Shown in pieces: positions 10,023 through 20,223 of a DNA stretch of 64,000 bases. The notes below the pieces were generated by a model. That model saw only the letters and a list, made by a program, of their open reading frames with translations, ran no database searches and had not been told where the DNA came from. The DNA lies in contig NC_090168.1 of assembly GCF_017916325.1 (NCBI RefSeq), positions 443,692 through 507,691 on the forward strand, written 5' to 3'. The stretch is from Leishmania martiniquensis (taxonomy: Eukaryota; Euglenozoa; Kinetoplastea; Trypanosomatida; Trypanosomatidae). A program made the position numbers and the translations under genes. Position 1 is the stretch's first letter, and each line of letters begins with the position of its first letter.

Positions 10023-11525
10023 CGCTCGCAGCCGTCGGCTCATGACACCTCCTGCCTTCATTCGGCTCTCGCCCGTACTTTTCGTATCGTTCCCTCTCGC
10101 AGTGGCCTTCCCACGGGGTCCGTTTTTCTTCGGTGTTGGTGGTACCGCCTCGTTTAGCCTAGGGGAGGAGGAGGATGATGGGAAGGGCGGTTCGCGTGCC
10201 TGTTGTGGGGATCTGCGGACTTGTTCGGGGGGGGTCAGGAAGGCGGCGCACCCACGTCACCGACGCGTCCGCTTTTCTTTTTTCTTTTCCTTCCATGTTG
10301 TCCTCCTCGCTTCCCCCTCTCTTTTTTTATTGTTGTTGTTGTTCCTCCTCCTCCTCTGGGCCCCTTCGCTTTACCTCCTTTTTGATGTCGTATTCATTTG
10401 TTTTCTTCTTTGCTCTCTCACTCTGTGCCCTCGTCGGACTCACCCGCTCCTTTTTGAGTTGGGTGGGGTGGGGGGTGAGATACGGTGATGTGAGTGTGCG
10501 TTGGACGGCGTGTTTCCACCGCGCGTTCTGTAAAGGGAAGGGGCACACACAAAAAAAATGAAACTCCAGGTGTATTCAATCGCCCCATGTCACCCCTCCC
10601 CCTCCCGCCTCTTGAGCTCCCCCTATCCCTTGCGACGATTTCTGGGCCGCGGGTGCTTTTATTTTACTCTCGCTCTCCGCTCTTATCAAGTCTTGCTACC
10701 GTGTCAGTGGCCCAGCAAAGGAGCAAGGAATCCTTGACGCCCCCTCTCTCCCACGCGCTCTCTCCCCCACCGCAAATAGACGATGAGGGCTTAAGTGCAC
10801 GGTGGAAACGCAGCGCATGCGTACAACCAACCGACTACTTGACCACGGGGCGAGACTGCCCCCAGCACTGATCATAGCCCCTTGCGTGCCCCTCCAACAC
10901 CTTCTAGGGCGAGCAAGAGGGACTTGTTTGTAGGGAGGTCGTGACGTTTTGAATGCAAGCGGTGCATGGTGGTCCTACGGTCGATGATGTCCCTTTGATC
11001 TGTCGGGAATTGAGAAGCAGCACTGTCTTCCTGACTTGCTTTGTTACGCGTTTACATGATGCTCTTCATCGGCTTTGCAAGCACTCACCGACTGCTCCCC
11101 CTTGCTGCACCCTCCCCCTGTCTATCTTTTCTTTTTGTGCCCCGGAGCCCTCTCACACGCACACATGGGCCTCAATATCGCCCCTGCATCATCGCCCTCG
11201 TTTGCTTACAGTTTCTCCCACGCCGCTTCAACGCCACGAAGAAAAAAAAGGTGAAGAGAGCTGAAATCTGTGTGCCTCACCGAAAGAGCAACAGCAAAAA
11301 GGCGAAGAACAGAGGAGCCGGGACCACACGCCACTACAGGGCCCCCACCGCCCGAGGAAAACCCCAGCGCCTTTAGAGCGACGCACAAACTCGGAACGCG
11401 CGCTAAAGGCAACAAAAAGAAAAGAGCGAAGGCTTCTGCGGACGCAGAAAAGAAGGGCTTCTCATTCCTCTCCGTCCTCAGTCGCCCGCTCTCTCCACTG
11501 CCCGCCCTCTTTCTCCTCTCCTTAC

Positions 11526-11541
11526 CTTGACTTAAGTCAAG
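11526..11541. repeat. Perfect 16-bp palindrome
   Basis: The sequence CTTGACTTAAGTCAAG equals its own reverse complement over all 16 bases. It lies in the gene-free spacer about 25 bases before a TA tract. No function is assigned. Confidence 0.9.
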
Positions 11542-11565
11542 TAGTCGCTGAACGCGTGCTTGGGG

Positions 11566-11579
11566 ATATATATATATAC
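11566..11579. repeat. TA microsatellite
   Basis: An uninterrupted alternating A/T tract in the gene-free spacer. Confidence 0.85.
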
Positions 11580-13011
11580 TTTCTGCCTTTCGGCATTTTT
11601 TTTTGGTATTTTCATCGACTGCGTCGTTGCTCTCGCACACCCTTTTCGCTTTCCACTCCATCTCGATTCTTCCTCGTCCTCTGTCGCTCCCTCGTGGCCT
11701 TTACGGAGCCACCCAACCTTTCGACTTCAGTTTTTTCCTCGCTGTATGGGATTCCTCGTTGCATCCCCACCACCACCACCAACCTCTCTCTCGATCGCTC
11801 GCTCGCCCCTCTCGGCACGCAACCCCTCTCCTCGGAATCTGAAAGCCCAACCCTCCCTCTCTTACTCAAATCACCACTACTGGCATCACTACCCAATCCC
11901 CACCCCCTCCCTGCCATCTTGCACTTATTGTGCCCTGCAAGATATCCGTTTATCCCGACCCACTATTATTTGGGTACAGACCTCCCCTCTGCTTTCTCCG
12001 TTTCCTTATTATCTGGCATTCACTCACCTCAGGTCCGCTCGACGCGTTCTCTGTCTGGGAGCTCCTTTTTTCTTCTTTCGCTACTTGGCCACTACTGTCT
12101 CCCCCCCTCCCCTGCCGTCTCGGCTTCCCTCTTTCGCCCTCTCCTCCCTCCCTTGTCCCTCCCATACACACATACACACGCCTCTTTGTTCGCATATTTC
12201 ACTCCCGATCTGTGCTCGATTCATTCGATTGCTGCAACCATTTCTTTTTTTTTTCGGTCGAGTTGGTGTCCGCGTCCGTGTGTATCTTTTCGCATCCACT
12301 GTCCTCTGCCTCGCTCCAACCCCTCCCCTCCATCCCACCTCTTTCTTGCCCTCCTCTCAGTTTGGGTGCTTACTCCTTCGTCTCTGCTTGACCCCTTCAG
12401 CCAAGAGTCACGACGGTACGTGGAGCACACACACACACGCACCCTGCCCGTCCACCCACGCATTTAAGCGGGGTCTATCCTGAACGAAGAATAGAATCGG
12501 TGAAGTCTCACGCAAATCCCGCACGAACGCACCGACACCTTGCAGAAGGAAACGCAACTACGGAGGGTGTGAGAGAGAAAAAAAGCGAAAAACAGCTGGA
12601 TGGCTATACAGCAAGCAACACAAGCAGCACATCGACTCTTTCCCCTTTCTGCTCTTCGCTAGCGTGTAAGCGTCTTCTCGCCTTCACGACGCAGTAGGCT
12701 CTTCCGTTTGCCGCCGCCGCCCCCCCTCCCCTACCTCCTCATCTTGCCCCCCACCTCGCTCGCTCCTACCTGCTGCGGCATCGGCTCCTCTTCGTGTCGA
12801 CTGCAGTGCAAGACGTTGTTGCTGTTTTTCCTGACGAGAGGCACCACAAGTGTGAGACACACCTATTCAGTCGCACGCTCACAAAAGTGTCTCTCACTGC
12901 AGCCAACAGTACGTCGCGCGCACAAGAAGAACCCCGCAACAACAAAGCGAGCGTACAAGCCACGTTCATCGGTACGAGTGGGAACTGGGAGCGCAAACTC
13001 AGAGGACATTG

Positions 13012-13042
13012 CGCACACACACACATACATATATATATATAT
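13012..13042. repeat. Compound CA-TA microsatellite
   Basis: A CA tract runs directly into a TA tract. The same order recurs at four other spacers in this window. Confidence 0.85.
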
Positions 13043-16000
13043 GAGTTCCTTGCTTTTCATTGCTTCTGTGTGTTCGTTGAGCTCCTCTCTCTCTCTTGTG
13101 CTTTTCGCGGTTGTGAGATTCGTCGTCCCTCTCCCCCCTCCTTCTCTCTTTCACTCACTCACTCTCTCTCACACACACACTCTTTCTTTTTTTTCTTTTC
13201 TCTCCTCTGCAGGCAATTTGGTGCGTTTGACGCGTGGATCTTTACACCGATCACCACCGTTCTTCGCTCTTCTTTTCGGTATCTGTTTCGACGCTGCTCA
13301 TCGCCACCAGCATCGACTCTGATTTGGGGAACGTTTCACGGTGACAGTGCAGCTGCGTCTGCTCTGGTGCGTTTCTGTGTGTGCGTGCGTACCCCTGCGG
13401 GCTTGAGTTCCCATTCGTGTGGCTTCTGACTTGGTTCACGAACGGTGATCCCTCTCGTGTTTCCCTGCAGCTGGACGGTTTTGGACTTCGCTCGCCCGCC
13501 GTAACCATTTATCAATCACACCTCCCAGAATTCATGGCTGCCCCCCCTCCGGCTAGTGCACGGCGTTTCATAATCGGCGACTCCTCCATCCTTCTCCGAA
13601 GATCTGTTCTTTTTGCTCACGCCATCGTAGAGGCGAGACTTTGCTGATCTTATTATTTATTATTAAGGTGTCGTGAAGTCACCTCGACTGTGCCCGGTCT
13701 TCTCTCACGTTCGACAAGTAACGTTAGCTGCGTCGTTGGCATCGCCGCGCTTGTGTTGGTGTATCTGCCTTCGCCTGTCTTTCTCGTCTCCCCTCTGCAC
13801 GGAGATTCCGCTGTTGCCCTTGTGCGCGTGCAAGTGTGCGCGTGCGTGTGTGTCGCAACGCTTCATCTGTGACGTGGACTCCCTCTCCAGAGGCGCCTTT
13901 CCCCCACTCCGCCTCCCTCTCCCTCTTCCTCCTTTGCATTTTCTGTTGTTTCGTTTTGTGTTATATTTTTGGAAGACGCGCAGGCTTTTGTGCGCTCGTT
14001 ACTTTCGCGCTCTCCCTCTCTTACGCTTACGTTTGCCTCCCTCTCCTCTCTCCTTTCTTTGTACGTCTGCTTTTCTTCTACGGACTGGTCCTCCCGTCAT
14101 CTTCCAGGCAACGCGTGAACGCGCTGGCCCCCCTCTTCACCGCTCCCTGCACACCCCTCCCCTCCCAAGCCCACACCCTCCGCAACAAGGCAGCTGCAAA
14201 AAAAAAAACGAATTGTCCTCTCCGCGTTTGCTCCTCTTTTTTTTTCTTCTTTGATACCCCGAAGTGTTTCACCGCTGATTGACCTCTGACATTTCTGTCG
14301 GACGCCCTCCTTTACTGTTGGCTGTGCTTTGTCACCTTCATCTCTCTCTTTCTCTCCCGTTTTCGCTTCGTCGCCACTGCCGCTGTCGTGGCGTGTGTGT
14401 GTGTGCGTTTGGGTTGGTGCTTCTTTTCGTTATTCCTTTATCAAATCACATCCACTCACACACCTGCACGTGTGTCTCGTTCACACACACGCACACACAC
14501 AAACCCGCAGACACACAGACTTCTTTGTATGTGTTCGTGCGTGGGTCTTCTGTTGGCCGACGAAAAAAATTTCAACGACGACCAAAAGCACATCTGACGA
14601 CGGCAGCACAATAGTTTTGTGCAGACATCTGTCACCAGAAGTCGATTTGTATTTTTTCTTTGTGAAGGCGCGAATACGGCAAACGGTAGAAAAAAAGGGT
14701 GAAAGAAAACCACTTGAGGTATAGCGTAGGCTAAATTCGTTCGCGGCTTTGTATTGTGCGCCCATTTTCTCGTCGTTCTCTCTCTCTGTATGTGTAAGGG
14801 TGTCGACCCATCGCGCATCTCCATCTGAAGTCAGTCGGCCAACGCGTCGACTAGCATTGAATAGTCCAGTAAACTTATTGTGTGGTGGCATTGCTGCTCT
14901 TTCGTCTACTTCTATTCTTCTCTCTCTTTCTCTGTGTGTTAGCGTGCGCGTGCGGGTCTTTGTCTTTTTTTCTCGCTTCTCCGCTCTCTCGTTCTCTTCG
15001 TGTGCGCATTACGGGCGCAAACTGTTACCCTTTCCGATCGTTTTTTTTTTCGCTGTTTCTTATTTGTCTTGCCGCTCCCATCTTCGCTCCGTGCACGTGC
15101 GTGTGCGCGTGTGGGCGTGTATCCTCCCTCTTCATCTCCACATCTCTTCCCTTTGCAATCCCCTTCCATCTGGCTCGATTCGCCGTAATTTTTTTGTTGG
15201 TCTTCCGTTTTTTTTTCCTGCTCCAGTGGATCTCATTTCCTTTCTCCGCGTTGGGGCGCCTTTCCTGTCTTCTTGCCCCCCACCCTTTTTTTTTATGCTC
15301 TCGAGGCTGCGCTCATAGATGAACATAAACGCACACGAACGTGTGAGGTACCCCATTTCATAACCTCTTCTTTGTCGAAGTGTGTCTCTCGTCGTGCGTG
15401 AGCAGACCCGCCACACATCTTTTCTGTCTATCCCTTTTTGCTCCTTTGTTGGCGCTCATTTTCCCTTCTCCTTTTTGTTTCTTCGTTTTTCGTCACTTCC
15501 TCTGTACGTTGACTGGACTGTCGTCAAACTTTCCTCTTCTCCTCTCCAGCGATTGCTAAACCACTCTGTTGCCTCCCCCCTCTCCTTCCTTCCCCTCTTT
15601 TCTGTCCTGTGACGTAAGTCCTGTCGCGTCCCTGTCCCTCGCCCCCCCCCCACTTTCACCTTTAGATTCACCTTTTTCATCAGAAACTCAGGCGTGCAAG
15701 AGGTTGCTGTGTGTTTTGTTGCAGCCCAGGGCAGGAACAGATTCTGAGCGCCGCAATCCCTCCCCCCTCCCCTCCCTCCCCCTGCCCTCACCGCCACGCG
15801 AGACCGCTGTGTTGCTCTTCTGAGCGTCTGTAACGATCTCTGCCATTCAGTCGCACGCTCCTTTGCTCACCGACGAGAGCGACGTAGACAAGCAGCAGCA
15901 AACAAGCCTCAAAGGTGGGTTCGCCTCTCTACCCAAACGCATCTCAAGGTTCATCCTCCTCACCCCACCCCCTACCCCTGACAGTCCGCTGGTCCAGCGT

Positions 16001-17353
16001 CCATCACTCGAGTACTCAGTTGCGCCGTTCTACCGAAGGTGTGGACTTTCAACGAAAAAAAAGACCACGCGCACCTGCCTCATCAGTCGTCGCGCCGTGC
16101 CACCGTGTTACAGAGCTTGCTGGCTTTCTCAAGGTAGCCTCTTTGCTCCCTTTTTTTTTCGTGTGTATTGGCCACTTCTTTCCCGCTGCGTGCCTTCCTG
16201 CTCCTCGTGGGTGCATGTGGACGTAAGCGCTCCACTTTTGCTGGCCTTTTTGTTTCAATTCTTGTTCGCGCTCTTTTTTTTTTCGCCGCTCCCTTCGTGC
16301 GCATCTGCTTTTGTCCCCTTCCCTTCCTCCCGTTGCTTCCCCCTTCCTTCGCCTCTTTCAGCTGTTGCTGCGTGTGCGCGTCTCTGGAGGGGGTTGTTTT
16401 TCGCCTACTCTCTCCCTCTCCCTTCCACCGCCTCGGCCCCTGTACTTTCGCTTCGCGCACTTTATTGACCCGCTCTCTTCTCGCGCCCTTGTGACTTCTT
16501 CTCTTTCTCAGTGCTGTTGTTTCTGCCCCACTGTTGCCTCTCCCTCTCTCCCCTCTGCATTTGTCACGCTTCGGACACAGTCCATTTTGTTGTCCTCCTC
16601 GCTGTCTTCTCGCTTTTCTTCTTCGTTGTTGTTGAGGACGTGGCTGACCTCTTGGAGTGCTCTGTGGCGCGTTGTAGTGACTTTGCGTGAACTCTTTTTT
16701 TTCCTTCTCTCATCCACACACACACACACAGTCCTCTTGACTTCCCCCGTCGCTAATTTTTATTCTTTGTCTTCTTCGCTACTTCAGGGCACGCAGAGGG
16801 GCGAACAAAAAAAGAGGAAAAAGAAAGCCGTTGCTGCTGCTCCCTTCCATCCGCCTCGGCAGGGGCACCTCGCCAGAGTACGAAGTGGACAGCGAACGGG
16901 AAAAAAAGATATAAGGCAGAAAGCAGCTTTTCCTTGGGTGTTTTTTTTTCTATTTAGAGTGAGACCATCGTTAGGGGTCTCTGTCTCTCTTACTCCTCTC
17001 CCCTCCCTTATCTATCTCTGGGGCATTCGCTGGCCTCGCTACTGGTCGTGTGCGGGGACTTACCTGCTATCCTGATCGCCGCGAGTCTTCAGTCTTTGCG
17101 TCTTTTCATCGTCCCCCCAACCCCCAACCCCTACCTCTTCCGCGGACCGATACGTTTGCTCTTCTGTGTTCTTGACGTTTTAGCTCTCTCGCTGCCTGTT
17201 TGTGCCCTTCTACAGTTGCACCACGACGCCTGTCGACCTTGTTTTCCTCCGCGCTTCCGGTCTATTTAGCGGAGGCCTTCCTCTCTGTGTCAACGCGCCG
17301 TAGTGGACGCGTGAGTGTATTCTGCGCAGTCGCCCGCCTCATTTGTGTGTGTG

Positions 17354-17387
17354 TGTCTCCCTCTCTTACTCTCGTCTGACTGAGTAG
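17354..17387 (+). promoter_or_regulatory. Candidate spliced-leader acceptor for the PSP1-domain gene
   Basis: A CT-rich tract is followed by AGs at 17383-17384 and 17386-17387, giving a leader of only about 7-10 bases before the ATG. An alternative acceptor is the TTTAG ending near 17269. Confidence 0.45.
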
Positions 17388-17394
17388 GGCAGAT

Positions 17395-20223
17395 ATGACC
17401 GCTCGCCCACACCCGAACCCGCGTAGCGGAATGATGGCTGTGGAGAGCATCAAGACCACACTTACGAGCGACCCGCACGACCTCACGGAAATTCCGTCAC
17501 TCTTCCAAACGTTTGGGCAGCCAGACGCCAGTAGCAGCGAGGATGACGTTATCGAGTTGATGGCGGGCACTTACGGTGCCGGGTACATTGGGCATGGTGC
17601 CGCCACGACCCCGTCGGCCACAGACTTGGATGACTACGCGGCCTCCGTCGACCCCCAGCGCGGCGACCAATTGGCCGGAGCCTCCGCCTCTTTGGTGGCT
17701 TGCTCGGGTCAGAGATCGGTGAGTGCCAGGCGTTCCCAGAACAACTTCAACCGCAGCTCGCACAACCCGTACGTACTACTCGGCAACAGCGATGTAGATA
17801 ACCTTGCGCAGGAGAAGTATGCCTTAGCGAGCTCTTCTAGAGCTGTGCGGAGGCGCCGCAGCAGCTACAGCTACAGTAACAACACGTCGCAGAATGTTCT
17901 CATGTTTGAGTTCACCTCCACCTCTACCGGTGCTGACGTTGGCTCGAGCAGTCTTGCCGACAGCGGAACGGTTCACCGCTCCACCATGCAGCCACCACAG
18001 CAAAGTCAGCCCGCCGATGCCGCATCGAGAGGATTTTGGCGCGAAGGCAATCAGCTCACGCTGTCTGCCGCCGAAATCCGTCCCACCACCGTCGCGACCG
18101 TTGGCACCCTCACCTGGAGTGACAGGGCGCAAAACCTCCACGTTAACGTGAAGCAGCGCAGACGGCCCGGTAACAACTCGACCAGCTGCTCCCCTAACAC
18201 CTCGAGCATGACAATACCGGTGATCCAGCCCGAGTTACCTGTGGCTGTCCACGCCCCCAGTCCGTCGGATGCTTCCATTCAGCAAACTGTAGGAGCCGTC
18301 CTCAGTGCCCCACACATCGCTGCCAGCGGCGACTGGACCGCGAGAAAACACATTCCATGTGGCCCTTCATCGAAGCAGCTCGGTCATGGCTGCATTACCG
18401 AGCCGGCGAGCGCTGCGAAAGCGGCGGACGGCGCTGAGGTTGCGGGGCAGCAGAAGAGGAGCGGGCCTGGATCGAGCACCTACACATTGAGCCAAAAGGC
18501 ATCGAAGCCTGAGAATCATCAGCATCCACAAGAGCTACAGCAGCACTACGCCTACGAAGTGCCGTTTCAGCCTTACCCGTTGCAGCAGCAACTCCAGCAA
18601 TCCTACGGTTACAGCGGTTATTCGAGCCATGCCTACTCGCCTGTACCTTTTCAGGGGGGCTACTACATGCAGTTAGCAGCGCTTTCACAGAAGCAGCCGT
18701 ACTACCCCTCGCTGGTGCCCACTAGCAGCATGACTATAATTCAAGGCGCGGCCGGCGGCTCTCCTGGTCAAGCTTACACGGAAATGACATACGCATCGCT
18801 GCCGCAGCCGGCGCGGGCCCCCTACATGGCCGGTGGCGGGACCATGGTGGGCGCCTACGGCTATCTGCAGATGCCTCCCGTTGCGCAATGTGCTGGCGTG
18901 GTCCCTGGAAGCTTCTCTGAACTTCAGGCTCCTTCGAAGCGACGAGACACGCGCAGTGCTACTACGCCGGCGCAACGGGCCCAGGTACCGGCGACCGAGG
19001 ACGCCGATCTTACCCCTGCCGCCCCTCCCTCTGGCCGTAGCACATCCATCAAGGTGCCATGGCCGCATGCGGACCCTGCACGAGTGCGCCATCAGAGCTC
19101 AAAGAAGGCCTTCATGTCAGCCTCGGCCCCCAGCTCGGGACCAACCCTCGAATCAGTCACAAAGACGGGTAAGAAGACCGCGCCAGCCGTGACCCGGGCG
19201 CCCGCCGCAGCAAAGGCAACGATCCCACCGTCGGCGAAGTCTGCCAAGAAGCAGGACGAGGATCGCTTTCACGTGGACCATGACGCGCCAGTTCGCTTCT
19301 TTGTCGTCGTGAAGCGCAAGATAGAGGGCCAGCGGTACGCTTGCTCCTTCTCCGCGAAGGAGGTGCCGGTGGGTAGCCACATGCTCGTCGAGGGAGACCG
19401 CGGTGCCGACATTGGCGAGGTGCTCCGTCACGTGTCCATTGAGCAGATGGCTCGCGACTGCGCCCTTGTTGAGAGGCTGCGGAAACGGGCGATGGAACGA
19501 ATGGAGTTCAAGGCAGGCTCCATTTTAAACGCCAATGATAGCGCCGACTTCGACGCTGCCGATCTGCCGAAACTGACTGGTGAGGCTGCTTTAGAGTATG
19601 TCATGTCCTTCAAAACGTGGCCACGTCTGATTGGCCGAGCGACAGAGGAGGATATGGCGAATCTGGGGCCGCAGCTCGAGGCTGAGAAGCAAGCCTACGC
19701 GACCGCCAAGCCTATTGTGCAGCAGTTCATTGAAAACCGCTACTTGCAGCGCGTCGCACGCAACGAAGCGGCGCTGGCTGCAGCTGCCGCAGCAGCGGAG
19801 GCGTCCAAGGCGGTCGATCCTGCGGCTGCTGTAACCGAGGAGTCGGCCGAGCCGAGTGCCGATCACGTCTCCACAGACGATGGCGAGCGGCGACGCAACC
19901 TGACGCCCCTGTCGGAGGAGGAGCTCAAGATGCTGGAGCTTAGCCGGGAGGTCACGCTCGTCGATTGCGAGTATCAATTCACACGAGAGAAGATCACGCT
20001 GTACGTTAGCCGTCCATCTCGGAGCATTTTCGTAGACTTTCGCAGCATGCAGCGGAAGCTCTTCCGCACTTTTCGCTGTCGTATTTGGATCGCCTATATG
20101 GACGAGGTGACGCACGACAAAGACGCACCGGAGTCGTTTGTGTTCGTGCCATCTCTCTTATCGCCCGCCACTGCTACAAAAGAAACGTGCAACGGCGCCA
20201 AGAGCGTGGGCGATGTTGCGTGA
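17395..20223 (+). CDS. PSP1 C-terminal domain protein with prion-like N-terminus
   Basis: The product is 942 residues. The C-terminal third (about 633-900) matches the PSP1 C-terminal conserved region: it opens with RFFVVVKRKIEGQRYACSF, has SHMLVEGDRGADIGEVL, and ends with ITLYVSRPSRSIFVDFRSMQ and FRCRIWIAYM. The superfamily includes yeast Psp1 and the bacterial RicT/YaaT proteins, which are linked to RNA metabolism; that role here is an inference. Residues 1-600 are low complexity, rich in Ser, Gln, Asn, Thr and Pro. A Gln/Tyr-rich stretch at about 377-440 resembles prion-like domains of RNA-granule proteins. An Ala-rich stretch at about 785-810 interrupts the PSP1 region. The start is the first ATG, directly after a strong splice tract; a second in-frame ATG pair lies 12 codons in. 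Confidence 0.85.
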   Translation: MTARPHPNPRSGMMAVESIKTTLTSDPHDLTEIPSLFQTFGQPDASSSEDDVIELMAGTYGAGYIGHGAATTPSATDLDDYAASVDPQRGDQLAGASASLVACSGQRSVSARRSQNNFNRSSHNPYVLLGNSDVDNLAQEKYALASSSRAVRRRRSSYSYSNNTSQNVLMFEFTSTSTGADVGSSSLADSGTVHRSTMQPPQQSQPADAASRGFWREGNQLTLSAAEIRPTTVATVGTLTWSDRAQNLHVNVKQRRRPGNNSTSCSPNTSSMTIPVIQPELPVAVHAPSPSDASIQQTVGAVLSAPHIAASGDWTARKHIPCGPSSKQLGHGCITEPASAAKAADGAEVAGQQKRSGPGSSTYTLSQKASKPENHQHPQELQQHYAYEVPFQPYPLQQQLQQSYGYSGYSSHAYSPVPFQGGYYMQLAALSQKQPYYPSLVPTSSMTIIQGAAGGSPGQAYTEMTYASLPQPARAPYMAGGGTMVGAYGYLQMPPVAQCAGVVPGSFSELQAPSKRRDTRSATTPAQRAQVPATEDADLTPAAPPSGRSTSIKVPWPHADPARVRHQSSKKAFMSASAPSSGPTLESVTKTGKKTAPAVTRAPAAAKATIPPSAKSAKKQDEDRFHVDHDAPVRFFVVVKRKIEGQRYACSFSAKEVPVGSHMLVEGDRGADIGEVLRHVSIEQMARDCALVERLRKRAMERMEFKAGSILNANDSADFDAADLPKLTGEAALEYVMSFKTWPRLIGRATEEDMANLGPQLEAEKQAYATAKPIVQQFIENRYLQRVARNEAALAAAAAAAEASKAVDPAAAVTEESAEPSADHVSTDDGERRRNLTPLSEEELKMLELSREVTLVDCEYQFTREKITLYVSRPSRSIFVDFRSMQRKLFRTFRCRIWIAYMDEVTHDKDAPESFVFVPSLLSPATATKETCNGAKSVGDVA

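Larger units (their letters stand above)
10023..17394. other. 7.4-kb gene-free spacer
   Basis: I can support no gene in this long stretch. It is strongly pyrimidine-rich on the + strand with scattered poly-T and CA/TG tracts, a TA tract at 11566-11579, a perfect 16-bp palindrome at 11526-11541 and a CA-TA compound repeat at 13012-13042. The longest frames (11556-12467 and 11560-12483) overlap in two reading frames and encode Ser/Pro/Leu/Phe-rich low-complexity sequence, as expected from pyrimidine bias. The stretch must hold the ATPase 3' UTR and the leader of the PSP1 gene, but it is far longer than most spacers in this window. Confidence 0.6.

Noticed and set aside
11556..12483. Two overlapping frames of over 300 codons in the long spacer
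   Set aside because: They occupy the same DNA in different frames, and both are Ser/Pro/Leu/Phe-rich as expected from T/C-rich sequence. No domain is visible.
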